Notes: generated by a model not told the origin, from the sequence alone. A stretch of DNA of 64,000 nucleotides from Pseudomonas sp. R-28-1W-6 (GCF_009799925.1 NZ_WELK01000006.1:62001-126000); one strand, 5' to 3'. Positions 7,681 through 15,928 are shown, counted from the first letter of the stretch. A program made the numbers and translations.

Positions 7681-8730
7681 TCAGGCCAATGCCGCCTGCA
7701 GCTCGCCGGCGATGGCGGCCTGGTCCAGCGCCTGGCCGATCACCACCAGGCGCGTGAGGCGCGCTTCGTCGGCCTGCCAGGCGCGGTCGAAGTGCTTGTC
7801 GAAACGCTGGCCGACGCCCTGCAGCAGCAGGCGCATGGGTTTGCCGGGGATGGCGGCGAAGCCCTTGATGCGCAGGATGCCGTGCCTGGCCACGGCCTCC
7901 TTCAGGGCCGGCAGCAGGTGTGCTTCCTCGGCTGGCGGCAGTTCCACGGCGAAGGAGTCGAACTGGTCGTGGTCGTGGTCCTCGTCTTCCTCGTCGTGGT
8001 GGGTGCGGCGCTGGTCGATATGCAGTTCGGTCGCGCAGTTCAGGCCCAGCAGCACGTCCAGCGGCAGCTCGCCGCCGTGGGCCTCGATGACCTTCACCGC
8101 CGGCGGCAGCTCCTCGGCCACCTCGGCGCGCACCGCGGCCAGGGCGGCGGCGTCGAGCAGGTCGGCCTTGTTGAGGATGACCAGGTCGGCGCTGGCCAGC
8201 TGGTCGGCGAACAATTCGTGCAGCGGCGATTCGTGGTCCAGATTGGGGTCCTGCTGGCGCTGCGCATCGACCTGCTCGGGGAAGGCGGCGAAGGTGCCGG
8301 CGGCCACGGCCGGGCTGTCGACCACGGTGATCACCGCGTCCACCGTGCAGGCCGTGCGGATTTCCGGCCAGTTGAAGGCCTGCACCAGCGGCTTGGGCAG
8401 GGCCAGGCCGCTGGTCTCGATGAGGATGTGGTCGAGCTCGCCGCGGCGCGCCACCAGCTCGCGCATCACCGGGAAGAACTCCTCCTGCACGGTGCAGCAC
8501 AGGCAGCCGTTGGCCAGCTCGAAGATGCGGCCGTTGGCTTCTTCCTCGCTGCAGCCGATCGAGCATTGCTTGAGGATTTCGCCGTCGATGCCCAGCTCGC
8601 CGAACTCGTTGACGATCACCGCGATGCGGCGGCCGTCGGCATGGCCGAGCATGTGCCGCAGCAGGGTGGTTTTGCCGGCGCCGAGAAAGCCGGTGACGAT
8701 GGTGACGGGAAGTTTGGCGAGCGTTTGCAT
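7681..8730 (-). CDS. cobW: CobW GTPase, cobalt metallochaperone of B12 synthesis
   Basis: G3E-family GTPase thought to deliver cobalt to CobN. Of 349 residues, GFLGAGKTT (14-22) is the P-loop, CLCC (76-79) the metal-binding CxCC motif, ETSGLALPKP a switch region, and LNKADLL the guanine-specificity motif. A His/Asp/Glu-rich stretch (HHDEEDEDHDHD, about 237-250) is a likely extra metal ligand loop before the C-terminal CobW domain. It is the first gene after a cobalamin riboswitch on this strand, upstream of cobN. Repression by B12 is therefore expected. Confidence 0.96.
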   Translation of the reverse strand: MQTLAKLPVTIVTGFLGAGKTTLLRHMLGHADGRRIAVIVNEFGELGIDGEILKQCSIGCSEEEANGRIFELANGCLCCTVQEEFFPVMRELVARRGELDHILIETSGLALPKPLVQAFNWPEIRTACTVDAVITVVDSPAVAAGTFAAFPEQVDAQRQQDPNLDHESPLHELFADQLASADLVILNKADLLDAAALAAVRAEVAEELPPAVKVIEAHGGELPLDVLLGLNCATELHIDQRRTHHDEEDEDHDHDQFDSFAVELPPAEEAHLLPALKEAVARHGILRIKGFAAIPGKPMRLLLQGVGQRFDKHFDRAWQADEARLTRLVVIGQALDQAAIAGELQAALA

Positions 8731-8783
8731 GGAGGGCCCCGGAGCGTCGGTGAAGTCGACGGACGGGCAGGGGCAGGCCGGCG

Positions 8784-9012
8784 TCCGGGCGGACGTGGGC
8801 CTTGCACCACCGGATCACCCCGCCCGGACAGTTAGCGTGTTAGTCGAGGCAGGTCTCCTGGCTCACGGTGTGCGCTGGGCGCGTCCCCTTCACCTTCCCG
8901 CCGTTGGCAGTGGTGTATCGAAGGGGCTTGAACCGTTCACAGTTGCGGGGGCAGCCAGGGCGTTGACCCTGTTCCCTCTTAGCTGCACCCGCGCGGGTGC
9001 AGAACCTCGAAA
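8784..9012 (-). promoter_or_regulatory. Cobalamin riboswitch controlling cobW (minus strand)
   Basis: Read on the minus strand from 9012, the region has the cobalamin aptamer landmarks in order: AAGAGGGAA (about 8982), CTGCCCCCGCAACTGTGA (about 8957), CAACGGCGGGAAGG (about 8906) and the B12 box GCCAGGAGACCTGCC (8862-8848). Downstream, TCCGGGCGG (8828-8820) can pair with CCGCCCGGA (8792-8784), a 9-bp stem between aptamer and cobW start that may be the expression platform. The aptamer proper is 8841-9012. Adenosylcobalamin binding is expected to repress cobW and perhaps cobN. Confidence 0.93.
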
Positions 9013-9095
9013 GGGCGGAAGGCTACGCAGTGCCCGCGGGCCGGTCAACCTTGGCGGTTGACGCTGGGCCGGGCTTCGTGATGTTCTAGAAAAGC

Positions 9096-9338
9096 TGTTT
9101 CAGGTGTCTCGCACCGGCGTGTGCGAGGTGAAACGGGAAGCCGGTGGGTCTCTTGCGAGACGAGTCCGGCGCTGCCCCCGCAACGGTAAGCGTACGTAGG
9201 GTTGTCGTAGTCACTGTGCCTTGGCATGGGAAGGCTGACCCAGTCACTGTCGAAGCCGACAGTCGTCGCAAGCCCGGAGACCGGCCTGAATCCTCGTTTG
9301 GCAACCCGCGGTGGGCGGGTGCGCGCCGGATTCAGGCC
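9096..9338 (+). promoter_or_regulatory. Cobalamin riboswitch controlling cbtB-cbtA-cobE-cobM (plus strand)
   Basis: Landmarks in order on the plus strand: GGTGAAACGGGAAGCCGGTG (about 9127), GCTGCCCCCGCAACGGTA (about 9171), the CATGGGAAGG core (about 9226) and the B12 box AAGCCCGGAGACCGGCCTG (9270-9288). Its 3' strand GGCCTGAATCC (9283-9293) is perfectly complementary to GGATTCAGGCC (9328-9338). This gives an 11-bp alternative stem that would compete with the aptamer closing helix, a plausible expression platform. The aptamer is about 9096-9289. It is back to back with the cobW riboswitch, so both divergent units should respond together. Confidence 0.93.
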
Positions 9339-9402
9339 CCCGGATGGGCCTGCACGTGCTGCGTCCTTCTGCCCCGTTTTCACATCACCAGAAGGTCAGC
9401 TC

Positions 9403-9588
9403 ATGTCCAGCAGCGCACTGTTGTCTTCCGCATCCGTTACCCGTCCTCTCTCGCAACGCCTGTTCCTGGCCGTTGGCAGCTGCCTGCTGGGCGGCGCGCT
9501 GATCTTCGTCGCCGGCTTCTCGCACATCGAGGCGATGCACAACGCCGCCCACGATACCCGGCACAGCGCCGCGTTTCCCTGCCACTAA
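9403..9588 (+). CDS. cbtB: Cobalt transporter subunit CbtB
   Basis: Small 61-residue membrane protein with one transmembrane helix (about residues 20-40) and the CbtB signature at its C-terminus, HIEAMHNAAHDTRHSAAFPCH. The His/Cys residues there are presumed cobalt ligands. CbtB and CbtA form a predicted cobalt uptake system repeatedly found under cobalamin riboswitches. It is the first gene after the plus-strand riboswitch, 75 bases before cbtA. AAGGTCAGCTC before the ATG gives an acceptable ribosome binding site. Confidence 0.92.
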   Translation: MSSSALLSSASVTRPLSQRLFLAVGSCLLGGALIFVAGFSHIEAMHNAAHDTRHSAAFPCH

Positions 9589-9663
9589 ACCGCCAGTTCG
9601 CCTGAGCGTTACCGCCCCGTGTGGCGGCGTCGCCGCCTTGCCGCTGTTTCGAGAAGTCCCGAG

Positions 9664-10398
9664 ATGATCAAACGTATCGCCCAGACGGCCGGTTTCGCCG
9701 GCCTGCTCGCCGCCATCCTGCTGACCCTGCTGCAGAGCCTGTGGGTCACCCCGTTGATCCTGCAGGCGGAAAGCTACGAGAGCGCCGCGCCGGCAGAACA
9801 GGTGGTGGCCGAGCACGGCCATGCCGTCGCCGAACCGGCTCATGAGTATGCCCAGGCGCAGGCCGCCGGTCACAGCCACGATGGCGAGGCCTGGGCGCCG
9901 CAAGACGGCTGGCAACGCACCCTGGCCACCGGTCTGAGCAACCTGGTGGTGGCGGTCGGTTTCGCCCTGATGCTGGCCGGCCTGTTCACCCTGCGCGCGC
10001 CGGGCCGGACCTGGCAGGGCCTGCTCTGGGGCCTGGGCGGTTTCGCCACCTTCTCCCTGGCGCCATCCGCCGGCCTGCCGCCGGAACTGCCGGGCACCGC
10101 CGCCGCCGACCTGCTGCTGCGCCAGTACTGGTGGATCGGCACTGCCGTGGCGACGGCCGCGGGCCTGGGCCTGCTGGCGTTCGGCCGCCACTGGGCGCTG
10201 CGGGTGGCCGGCCTGGTGCTGCTGGTGCTGCCACACCTGATCGGCGCGCCGCACCCGGAAGTACACGAGAGCCTGGCGCCGGCCGAGCTGCAGGAGGCAT
10301 TCATCCTCGCTTCTCTGCTGACCAACGCACTGTTCTGGGCGGCCCTGGGCCTGGCGGCTGCCTGGTTCCATGGTCGTGACGCCCGGCAGGATGCCTGA
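9664..10398 (+). CDS. cbtA: Cobalt transporter subunit CbtA
   Basis: Membrane protein of 244 residues with about five hydrophobic segments (near 9-32, 90-112, 118-135, 155-192 and 210-235). An acidic/His-rich loop follows the first helix, with HGH and HSHDGE near residues 60-75, a likely metal-binding region. This matches the CbtA family, partner of CbtB in predicted cobalt uptake. The ATG at 9664 was preferred to an in-frame upstream start because the hydrophobic N-terminus begins there. Its stop lies inside the start of cobE (8-base overlap), so cbtB-cbtA-cobE-cobM is one operon linking cobalt import and corrin synthesis. Confidence 0.92.
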   Translation: MIKRIAQTAGFAGLLAAILLTLLQSLWVTPLILQAESYESAAPAEQVVAEHGHAVAEPAHEYAQAQAAGHSHDGEAWAPQDGWQRTLATGLSNLVVAVGFALMLAGLFTLRAPGRTWQGLLWGLGGFATFSLAPSAGLPPELPGTAAADLLLRQYWWIGTAVATAAGLGLLAFGRHWALRVAGLVLLVLPHLIGAPHPEVHESLAPAELQEAFILASLLTNALFWAALGLAAAWFHGRDARQDA

Positions 10399-10789
10399 GT
10401 CGGTGATCATCGCCGGCCTCGGCTGCCGGCGTGGTTGCACAGCGCTCGAGCTGGCTGAGCTGCTGTTGGCCACGCTGCACCAACTGCAACTGCCGCTGGC
10501 GGCGCTCAGCGGCCTGGCCAGCAGTGCGCGCAAGCGTGACGAGCTCGGCCTGCTGCAGCTGGCGGCCGAGCTCGATCTCCCGCTGACCTTCTGTGCGGCC
10601 GAGCAACTGGCGTCCTACGAATCGCGCCTGAGCGAAAGTTCGGCGCTGGCGCGTGAGCTGACCGGCAGCGCCGGGGTGGCCGAGGCCAGTGCCCTGGCCC
10701 AGGCCGAAGCCCTCGCCGGTCGTTCCGCCACGCTGCTCTGCACCAAGCAACGCAGCGCCTGCGCTACCCTGGCGCTCGCCCGCGCCTGA
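10391..10789 (+). CDS. cobE: CobE/CbiG C-terminal domain cobalamin biosynthesis protein
   Basis: A 132-residue protein equivalent to the C-terminal domain of CbiG. It opens with the family motif VIIAGLGCRRGCTALEL and continues with LSGLASSARKRDELGLLQLA and LCTKQRSACATLALAR. CobE is required in the aerobic pathway and binds corrin intermediates, but its exact chemistry is not established. The ATG at 10391 overlaps the cbtA stop and CobM follows 13 bases later. Such adjacency with a precorrin-4 methylase is usual for this family. Confidence 0.9.
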   Translation: MPESVIIAGLGCRRGCTALELAELLLATLHQLQLPLAALSGLASSARKRDELGLLQLAAELDLPLTFCAAEQLASYESRLSESSALARELTGSAGVAEASALAQAEALAGRSATLLCTKQRSACATLALARA

Positions 10790-10802
10790 ATCGGAAATCG
10801 CC

Positions 10803-11549
10803 ATGACCGTCTATTTCATCGGCGCCGGCCCCGGCGACCCGGAACTGATCACCGTCAAGGGCCAGCGCCTGATCCGCAGTTGCCCGGTGATCCTCTACGC
10901 CGGCTCGCTGGTGCCGGCAGCGGTGCTGCAGGGGCATAGCGCCGAGCAGGTGGTGAACACCGCCGAGCTGCATCTGGACGAGATCATCGCGCTGATCCGC
11001 GCGGCCGCCGAGCGTGGCCAGGACGTGGCCCGCGTGCATTCCGGCGACCCGTCGCTGTACGGCGCCATCGGCGAGCAGATCCGCCATCTACGGGCGCTGG
11101 GCATCGCCTTCGAGATCGTGCCCGGAGTGACGGCCACTGCCGCCTGCGCGGCCCTGCTGGAAAGCGAGCTGACCCTGCCGGAGGTGTCGCAGACGGTGAT
11201 CCTCACCCGCTACGGGCACAACTCGCCGATGCCGGCGGGGGAGGAGCTGGCGGCCCTGGCCAGCCACCGCGCGACCATGGCCATCCACCTGGGCGTGCAG
11301 CACCTGGCGCAGATAGTCGCCGAGCTGCTGCCGCACTACGGCGCCGACTGCCCGATCGCCGTGGTCCACCGCGCCAGCTGGCCGGATCAGGACTGGGTCG
11401 GCGGCACGCTCGCCGATATCGAGGCCAAGGTGCGCGCCAAGGGCTTCCGCCGTACCGCGCTGATCCTGGTCGGCCGGGTGCTGGGCGCCGAGGAGTTCGC
11501 CGAATCGGCGCTGTACCACGCCGACACCCGTCACCTGTTCAGAACCTGA
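10803..11549 (+). CDS. cobM: Precorrin-4 C11-methyltransferase CobM
   Basis: SAM-dependent methylase that methylates C11 of precorrin-4 to give precorrin-5, the substrate of CobF at the left end of the window. The 248 residues include YFIGAGPGDPELITVKG at the N-terminus, VHSGDPSLYGAIGEQ near residue 80 and VPGVTATAACAALLESELT near residue 108, with CobM-specific LTRYGHNSPMP. The start has a short upstream GGAAATCGCC spacer. It is the last gene of the riboswitch-controlled cbtB operon. No obvious terminator follows. Confidence 0.95.
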   Translation: MTVYFIGAGPGDPELITVKGQRLIRSCPVILYAGSLVPAAVLQGHSAEQVVNTAELHLDEIIALIRAAAERGQDVARVHSGDPSLYGAIGEQIRHLRALGIAFEIVPGVTATAACAALLESELTLPEVSQTVILTRYGHNSPMPAGEELAALASHRATMAIHLGVQHLAQIVAELLPHYGADCPIAVVHRASWPDQDWVGGTLADIEAKVRAKGFRRTALILVGRVLGAEEFAESALYHADTRHLFRT

Positions 11550-11669
11550 TTAGCGCCTGGTTCTAGCTTGCGAGACATTAATCTGGCTTTCGGAAGCTGC
11601 TTGCGCTCTTTGCGGGCTACGCAATGCCAGCCCGCAGGCCCTGTTGCAGCCTCGTTTGGGCGCCTGACT

Positions 11670-11730
11670 TAGGGTGCGCTGCGCGCACCGGGACAATCTG
11701 CGGGCTTTCTGGTGCGCATGGCGCACCCTA
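11670..11730. repeat. TAGGGTGCGC palindromic intergenic repeat, copy 1
   Basis: Arms TAGGGTGCGC (11670-11679) and GCGCACCCTA (11721-11730) are perfect inverted copies about 40 bases apart. This is one of four copies in the window, the others being at 12908, 24900 and 56167. The right arm contains the TAG stop codon of the minus-strand gene ending at 11728, so the repeat abuts or has replaced that gene's end. Confidence 0.8.
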
Positions 11731-12069
11731 CGGAAGGTTCGCGACAGGTTCTCGGAACGGTAGGCGACGCAGGCAATACAGGCTCGCACTGACCTTGCCC
11801 CGGTTGTCGGCGATGGCGATCTGCGCGCCGTGCTCGCGCAGCTGCTGGTTGATCGAGCTGGCGAACAGCTGCTGGACGAAGGTGCGGTATGTCAGCGGCG
11901 GCTCGGTCGCCAGTCGCGGGGCGAGGAAGCCATGCAGGGCGGGGAGGGTGAAGCACCACTCGGCCGGCGCGCAGGCGAAGCCCTGGGCGTGCAGCTGCTC
12001 GATCAGCACGCCGTCGCCGCGCAGGACGCGTGCGCAGCAGTCGAGGAAGAGCGGTACCGCTGCGCTCAT
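11728..12069 (-). CDS. Hypothetical protein, 113 residues
   Basis: I do not recognise this family. The protein (MSAAVPLFLDCCARVLRGDG...) is globular, without signal peptide or membrane segment. It has three Cys in its first 45 residues and a basic, polar C-terminal half with IADNRGKVSASLYCLRRLPF. The ATG at 12069 was chosen; a GTG three codons upstream (12078) is possible and neither has a strong ribosome binding site. Its stop codon lies within a palindromic repeat, so the natural C-terminus may have been altered. Codon use matches the surroundings. Confidence 0.6.
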   Translation of the reverse strand: MSAAVPLFLDCCARVLRGDGVLIEQLHAQGFACAPAEWCFTLPALHGFLAPRLATEPPLTYRTFVQQLFASSINQQLREHGAQIAIADNRGKVSASLYCLRRLPFREPVANLP

Positions 12070-12229
12070 GGCATCCACATCATCGGGGCAAGGGGCGGGC
12101 AGTGTTGCAGATCGCCGCGCGGGCTAACAGCCGGCAGGCTTGCCTGATACCGCGCTTGGCGGGCACCCTGTTGCCTCTGTTGAGCCCGCCCTCCGTACCG
12201 GGCCACACAAGATTTCGTAAGGACGACAG

Positions 12230-12901
12230 ATGCGCGACTACCAATGGCTCCACGAATACTGCCTGAACCGCTTCGGCTCGGCCGCGGCCCTGGAGGCCAT
12301 GCTGCCGCAGCCGCGCCCTGACGCCGAGCTGCGCGCCCTGGGCGATGACCGCTACCTGTCGCTGATCGCCCTGCGCGTGTTCCGCGCCGGCCTCAAGCAC
12401 AGCCTGGTGGATGCCAAGTGGCCGGCCTTCGAGGAAGTGTTCTTCGGCTTCGTCCCGGAGAAAGTCGCGCTGATGAGCGCCGAGCATCTGGAGCGGCTGA
12501 TGCAGGACGCGCGCCTCATCCGCCACCTGGGCAAGCTCAAGAGCGTGCCGCGCAACGCCCAGTTCGTACTGGATGTGCAGAAGGAAAAAGGCAGCTTCGG
12601 TGCGTTGATCGCCGACTGGCCGGTGACCGATATCGTCGGCCTGTGGAAGTACCTGGCCAAGCACGGCAGCCAGCTCGGCGGGCTGTCGGCACCGCGCCTG
12701 CTGCGCATGATCGGCAAGGACACCTTCATTCCCACCGACGATATGGTCGCCGCGCTCAAGGCCCAGGAAATCATCGACAAGGCGCCGACCAGCCTCAAGG
12801 AACTGGCCGCCGTGCAGGCGGCCTTCAACCACTGGCATGCGCAGAGCGGCCGGCCGCTGTGCCAGCTGTCGGTGATGCTGGCTCATACGGTCAATCATTA
12901 G
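12230..12901 (+). CDS. DNA-3-methyladenine glycosylase I family protein
   Basis: A 223-residue protein with the helix-hairpin-helix glycosylase pattern of the Tag family. KWPAFEEVFFGFVPEKVALMS (about 63-83) and the LIRHLGKLKSVPRNAQ region correspond to the substrate pocket and DNA-binding part of Tag. Tag removes 3-methyladenine from alkylated DNA. The N-terminus (MRDYQWLHEYC) differs from classical Tag and the usual zinc-binding Cys/His set is not clearly present. This is probably a divergent subfamily whose substrate is uncertain. It stands alone between a repeat-bearing gap and a sirtuin gene. Confidence 0.8.
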   Translation: MRDYQWLHEYCLNRFGSAAALEAMLPQPRPDAELRALGDDRYLSLIALRVFRAGLKHSLVDAKWPAFEEVFFGFVPEKVALMSAEHLERLMQDARLIRHLGKLKSVPRNAQFVLDVQKEKGSFGALIADWPVTDIVGLWKYLAKHGSQLGGLSAPRLLRMIGKDTFIPTDDMVAALKAQEIIDKAPTSLKELAAVQAAFNHWHAQSGRPLCQLSVMLAHTVNH

Positions 12902-12907
12902 GAGCCT

Positions 12908-12970
12908 GTAGGGTGCGCCGTGCGCACCAGCAGTCCGTGCAGGGTTGGCGGTGCGCGCGGCGCACCCTAC
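12908..12970. repeat. TAGGGTGCGC palindromic intergenic repeat, copy 2
   Basis: GTAGGGTGCGCC (12908-12919) and GGCGCACCCTAC (12959-12970) form 12-base perfect inverted arms in the 97-base gap between the glycosylase and the sirtuin gene. It belongs to the same family as the copies at 11670, 24900 and 56167. Confidence 0.85.
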
Positions 12971-12998
12971 GGGTCGGCAGGATCATCAGGAGAGTGCG

Positions 12999-13766
12999 AT
13001 GGAGCAGGACATCATCCGCGTCGCCCAGGCCATCGAACGGGCCGAGCGCATTCTGATCATCACCGGCGCCGGCCTGTCCGCCGACTCGGGGCTGCCGACC
13101 TATCGCGGCCTTGGCGGCCTGTACAACGGTCTCACTCCGGAAGGCCTGCCGATCGAGGCGGCGCTGTCCGGGCCGATGCTGCGGCGCGACCCGGCGCTGT
13201 GCTGGAAGTACCTGGCCGAACTGGGCAAGGCCTGCCTGGGCGCCCGACCGAATGCCGGGCATGTGGCCATCGCCGAGCTGCAGCGGCGCAAACCCGGCTG
13301 CTGGGTGCTGACGCAGAACATCGACGGCTATCATCGCCAGGCCGGTTCGCCGGCGCAGCGCCTGATCGAGATCCACGGCCAGCTGGCGCCGTTGTACTGC
13401 CAGTCCTGCGGCGCCGAAGATCCCGAACTGGCTGCGCACCTGCAGCGGCCCTTGCCGCCGCGCTGTGCCCAATGCGGGGGCATCCTGCGCCCGCCGGTGG
13501 TGCTGTTCGAGGAAATGCTGCCGGAGCAGGCCATCGGCAGACTCTACGACGAACTGCACAAGGGCTTTGAGGTGGTGCTGGCGGTGGGCACCACGGCGAG
13601 CTTCCCCTACATCGTCGAGCCCCTGGCACAGGCCCGCAGGAACGGGGGTTTCACCGCGGAAATCAACCCTGCGACAACTGACCTCAGCGGCTGGGTGGAC
13701 GCCCACATAATGCGGGGGTCTTTAGATGTTTTGCCTGAACTACTGAGTCACATTTCTCGGCATTGA
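12999..13766 (+). CDS. NAD-dependent protein deacylase, sirtuin family
   Basis: Sir2-family enzyme of 255 residues that removes acyl groups from lysines using NAD+. Motifs in order: GAGLSADSGLPTYRG (NAD binding), TQNIDGYH, the catalytic His in IHGQL, a four-Cys zinc site (CQSCG and CAQCGG), and VGTTASFPYIVEPLAQARRNGG. The ATG at 12999 follows CAGGAGAG, a strong ribosome binding site. It is not the CobB synthase of B12 synthesis despite the shared gene name used for some sirtuins. It is a single-gene unit by spacing. Confidence 0.92.
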   Translation: MEQDIIRVAQAIERAERILIITGAGLSADSGLPTYRGLGGLYNGLTPEGLPIEAALSGPMLRRDPALCWKYLAELGKACLGARPNAGHVAIAELQRRKPGCWVLTQNIDGYHRQAGSPAQRLIEIHGQLAPLYCQSCGAEDPELAAHLQRPLPPRCAQCGGILRPPVVLFEEMLPEQAIGRLYDELHKGFEVVLAVGTTASFPYIVEPLAQARRNGGFTAEINPATTDLSGWVDAHIMRGSLDVLPELLSHISRH

Positions 13767-13835
13767 ATTTGCAATCCTGGTCTTCAGCGGGCATAGTCGC
13801 CCCCTTATAAAAACCAGACAAACACGGTCGTGCCC

Positions 13836-14441
13836 ATGCTAAAGCGCTTCGCACCCCTCGTGCCTCTTGCACTGATTACCCTCCTGGCGGCCTGTGCCGG
13901 CCAGGTTTCGCACCAGCCGGTCGAGCAGGTTGCGGTCGAGCCGGAACCCGTCGAGTTCATCAGCGACGAGCAGATGATGGCCGACATCACCGACGACAAA
14001 CCTTATGCGCTGCCGCAGCTGGCAGACAGCATCCTCAGTCAGGGCCTGTCCCTGGTCGGCACCAAGTACCGTTTCGGCGGCACTTCGGTGAAGACCGGTT
14101 TCGACTGCAGCGGTTTCATCGGCTTCCTGTTCCGTGAAGAAGCCGGCATGCAGCTGCCGCGCTCGACCCGCGAAATGATCAACCTGGATGCCCCGCTGGT
14201 GGCCCGCGCAGAGCTGGAGCCGGGCGACATCATCTTCTTCAACAACCGTGGCCGTGGCCGCGTCAGCCATGCCGGCATCTACCTGGGCGATGACCAGTTC
14301 ATCCACTCCAGCAGCAGCCGCAGCGGTGGCGTGCGCATCGACAGCCTGGATGACAGCTACTGGAACCGCAGCTACATGGAAGCCAAGCGCGCCCTGGCGC
14401 TGGCCCCGCAGCTGCAGGCCGCGCGTTCGGTTCACCGTTGA
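13836..14441 (+). CDS. NlpC/P60 family lipoprotein (peptidoglycan endopeptidase), first of a pair
   Basis: About 201 residues. A lipoprotein signal with lipobox LLAACAG is followed by a spacer and an NlpC/P60 domain: RFGGTSVKTGFDCSGFIG with the catalytic Cys, SHAGIYLG with the catalytic His, and FIHSSSS for the third polar residue. Such enzymes cleave D-Glu to diaminopimelate bonds in cell wall peptides. The ATG at 13836 is preferred to a GTG two codons earlier. It is followed by a paralogue 77 bases downstream with the same PRSTREMINL motif, so the pair arose by duplication. Confidence 0.9.
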   Translation: MLKRFAPLVPLALITLLAACAGQVSHQPVEQVAVEPEPVEFISDEQMMADITDDKPYALPQLADSILSQGLSLVGTKYRFGGTSVKTGFDCSGFIGFLFREEAGMQLPRSTREMINLDAPLVARAELEPGDIIFFNNRGRGRVSHAGIYLGDDQFIHSSSSRSGGVRIDSLDDSYWNRSYMEAKRALALAPQLQAARSVHR

Positions 14442-14518
14442 GCCTGCCTGGGCACAGGGCTTGCGCCTGTGTCCGGCACGCGGCAGAGTAGGGCGCATTC
14501 CGGCCAGGATCGCCCGCC

Positions 14519-15040
14519 ATGCATGTAACGGCTCGCTTCGCCCTGCTAGCCCTCGCCGCGCTGCTCACCGCCTGCGCCGGCAACCCGCCCTCTCCCGATT
14601 ACCCCGTCGCCCCCTTTCCCATCGTTGGCAACGAAACGGCCGACGATGTGCTGATGAGTGCCATCGGCCTGGTCGGCACGCCCTATCGCTATGGCGGCAA
14701 TACCCCGGACGGCGGCTTCGATTGCAGCGGCCTGATCGGCTACGTGTACCGCAACTCGGCCGGCATCCAGCTGCCGCGTTCGACCCGCGAGATGATCAAC
14801 CTGCGTGCACCCACGGTCAGTCGCAGTGCCCTGCAGAGCGGCGACCTGCTGTTCTTCGCCACCAATGGCGGCGGCCAGGTCAGCCATGCCGGCATCTATG
14901 TCGGCGAAGGGCGTTTCGTCCATGCGCCGTCCAGCGGCGGCACGGTGCGCCTGGACAACCTCGCCACGGCCTACTGGCAGAAGACCTACCTCAGCGCCAA
15001 GCGCGTGCTGGCGCCGGCGCAACTGGCGCGCCAGCCATGA
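14519..15040 (+). CDS. NlpC/P60 family lipoprotein, second of a pair
   Basis: A 173-residue paralogue of the preceding gene with lipobox LLTACAG, PYRYGGNTPDGGFDCSGLIG (catalytic Cys), SHAGIYVGEGRFVH (catalytic His and the third residue) and the shared LPRSTREMINLRAP segment. The spacer between lipid anchor and catalytic domain is shorter than in the first copy. That suggests it works closer to the outer membrane. Its stop overlaps the ATG of the methyltransferase (ATGA at 15037-15040). Confidence 0.9.
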   Translation: MHVTARFALLALAALLTACAGNPPSPDYPVAPFPIVGNETADDVLMSAIGLVGTPYRYGGNTPDGGFDCSGLIGYVYRNSAGIQLPRSTREMINLRAPTVSRSALQSGDLLFFATNGGGQVSHAGIYVGEGRFVHAPSSGGTVRLDNLATAYWQKTYLSAKRVLAPAQLARQP

Positions 15041-15699
15041 CCAACCGCACTCTCAACCTCGACGACAGCCTCTACCAGTACCTGCTGGATGTCTCCCTGC
15101 GCGAGACCCCGCTGCTCAAGCGCCTGCGCGACGAGACGGCGCAACTGCCCAGCGCGCACTGGCAGATCGCCCCCGAGCAGGGCCAGTTCATGGCCCTGTT
15201 GGTGCAGCTGAGCGGTGCCAAGCGCATCCTCGAAATCGGCACTTTCACCGGCTACAGCGCCCTGTGCATGGCCGCCGCCATGCCGGCGGACGGCCAGCTG
15301 ATCTGCTGCGACCTGCCCGGCGACTACAACGCCATCGCCCGTCGCTACTGGTACGAAGCCGGCCTGGCCGAGCGTATCGAGCTGCGCCTGGCGCCGGCCC
15401 TGGAAACCCTGAACGCCCTGGAACGCGGCGGACAGGGCGAAAGCTTCGACCTGATCTTCATCGACGCCGACAAGGCCAACTACCCGGTGTACCTGGAGCA
15501 CGCCCTGGTTCTGGCGCGCCAGGGCGGGCTGATCCTGTTCGACAACGTGCTGTGGAGCGGCCGGGTGCTCGAGCAGAACCCGGACAGTGCCGACACCCGC
15601 GCGATCCAGGCGCTCAACCGCACGCTCAAACGCGACCGGCGTGTCGACCTGTCCCTGCTGCCGCTGGGCGACGGCCTGACCCTCTGCCGCAAGCGTTGA
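15037..15699 (+). CDS. SAM-dependent O-methyltransferase (class I, CCoAOMT-like)
   Basis: A 220-residue methyltransferase of the caffeoyl-CoA/catechol O-methyltransferase type. It shows ILEIGTFTGYSALCMA for SAM binding, FDLIFIDADKANYPVYLE with the metal-binding Asp residues, and GGLILFDNVLWSGRV. The physiological substrate is unknown; bacterial members act on catechols and similar diols. It is coupled to the NlpC/P60 gene by an ATGA overlap. The cobalamin riboswitch of the cobO operon begins shortly after its stop, but there is no reason to link it with B12 synthesis. Confidence 0.88.
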   Translation: MTNRTLNLDDSLYQYLLDVSLRETPLLKRLRDETAQLPSAHWQIAPEQGQFMALLVQLSGAKRILEIGTFTGYSALCMAAAMPADGQLICCDLPGDYNAIARRYWYEAGLAERIELRLAPALETLNALERGGQGESFDLIFIDADKANYPVYLEHALVLARQGGLILFDNVLWSGRVLEQNPDSADTRAIQALNRTLKRDRRVDLSLLPLGDGLTLCRKR

Positions 15700-15734
15700 C
15701 GCTCCACCCCCAACCTTCTACCCTGCGCCCCTTG

Positions 15735-15928
15735 CTACAGGTGCCCCGGCCGCGCAGCGTCCATGGGGTGAAACAGGGAAGCCGGTCCATTCGTTCGCGA
15801 AGAATCCGGCGCTGCCCCCGCAACGGTAGGTGAGTCAACGAGTGCATCCAGCCACTGTGTCATTCGGCATGGGAAGGCGCGCCCGAGGAGCCAGAGGCTC
15901 CGCTCACAAGCCCGGAGACCGGCCTGAA
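15735..15928 (+). promoter_or_regulatory. Cobalamin riboswitch controlling the cobO operon
   Basis: Landmarks in order: GGGGTGAAACAGGGAAGCCGG (about 15765), GCTGCCCCCGCAACGGTAGG (about 15811), GGCATGGGAAGG (about 15866) and the B12 box ACAAGCCCGGAGACCGGCCTG (15907-15927). It is closely similar to the riboswitch before cbtB. It lies about 160 bases before the cobO ATG; that interval (15929-16089) is GC-rich and would hold the expression platform. It should repress the ten-gene cob operon when adenosylcobalamin is plentiful. Confidence 0.93.
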
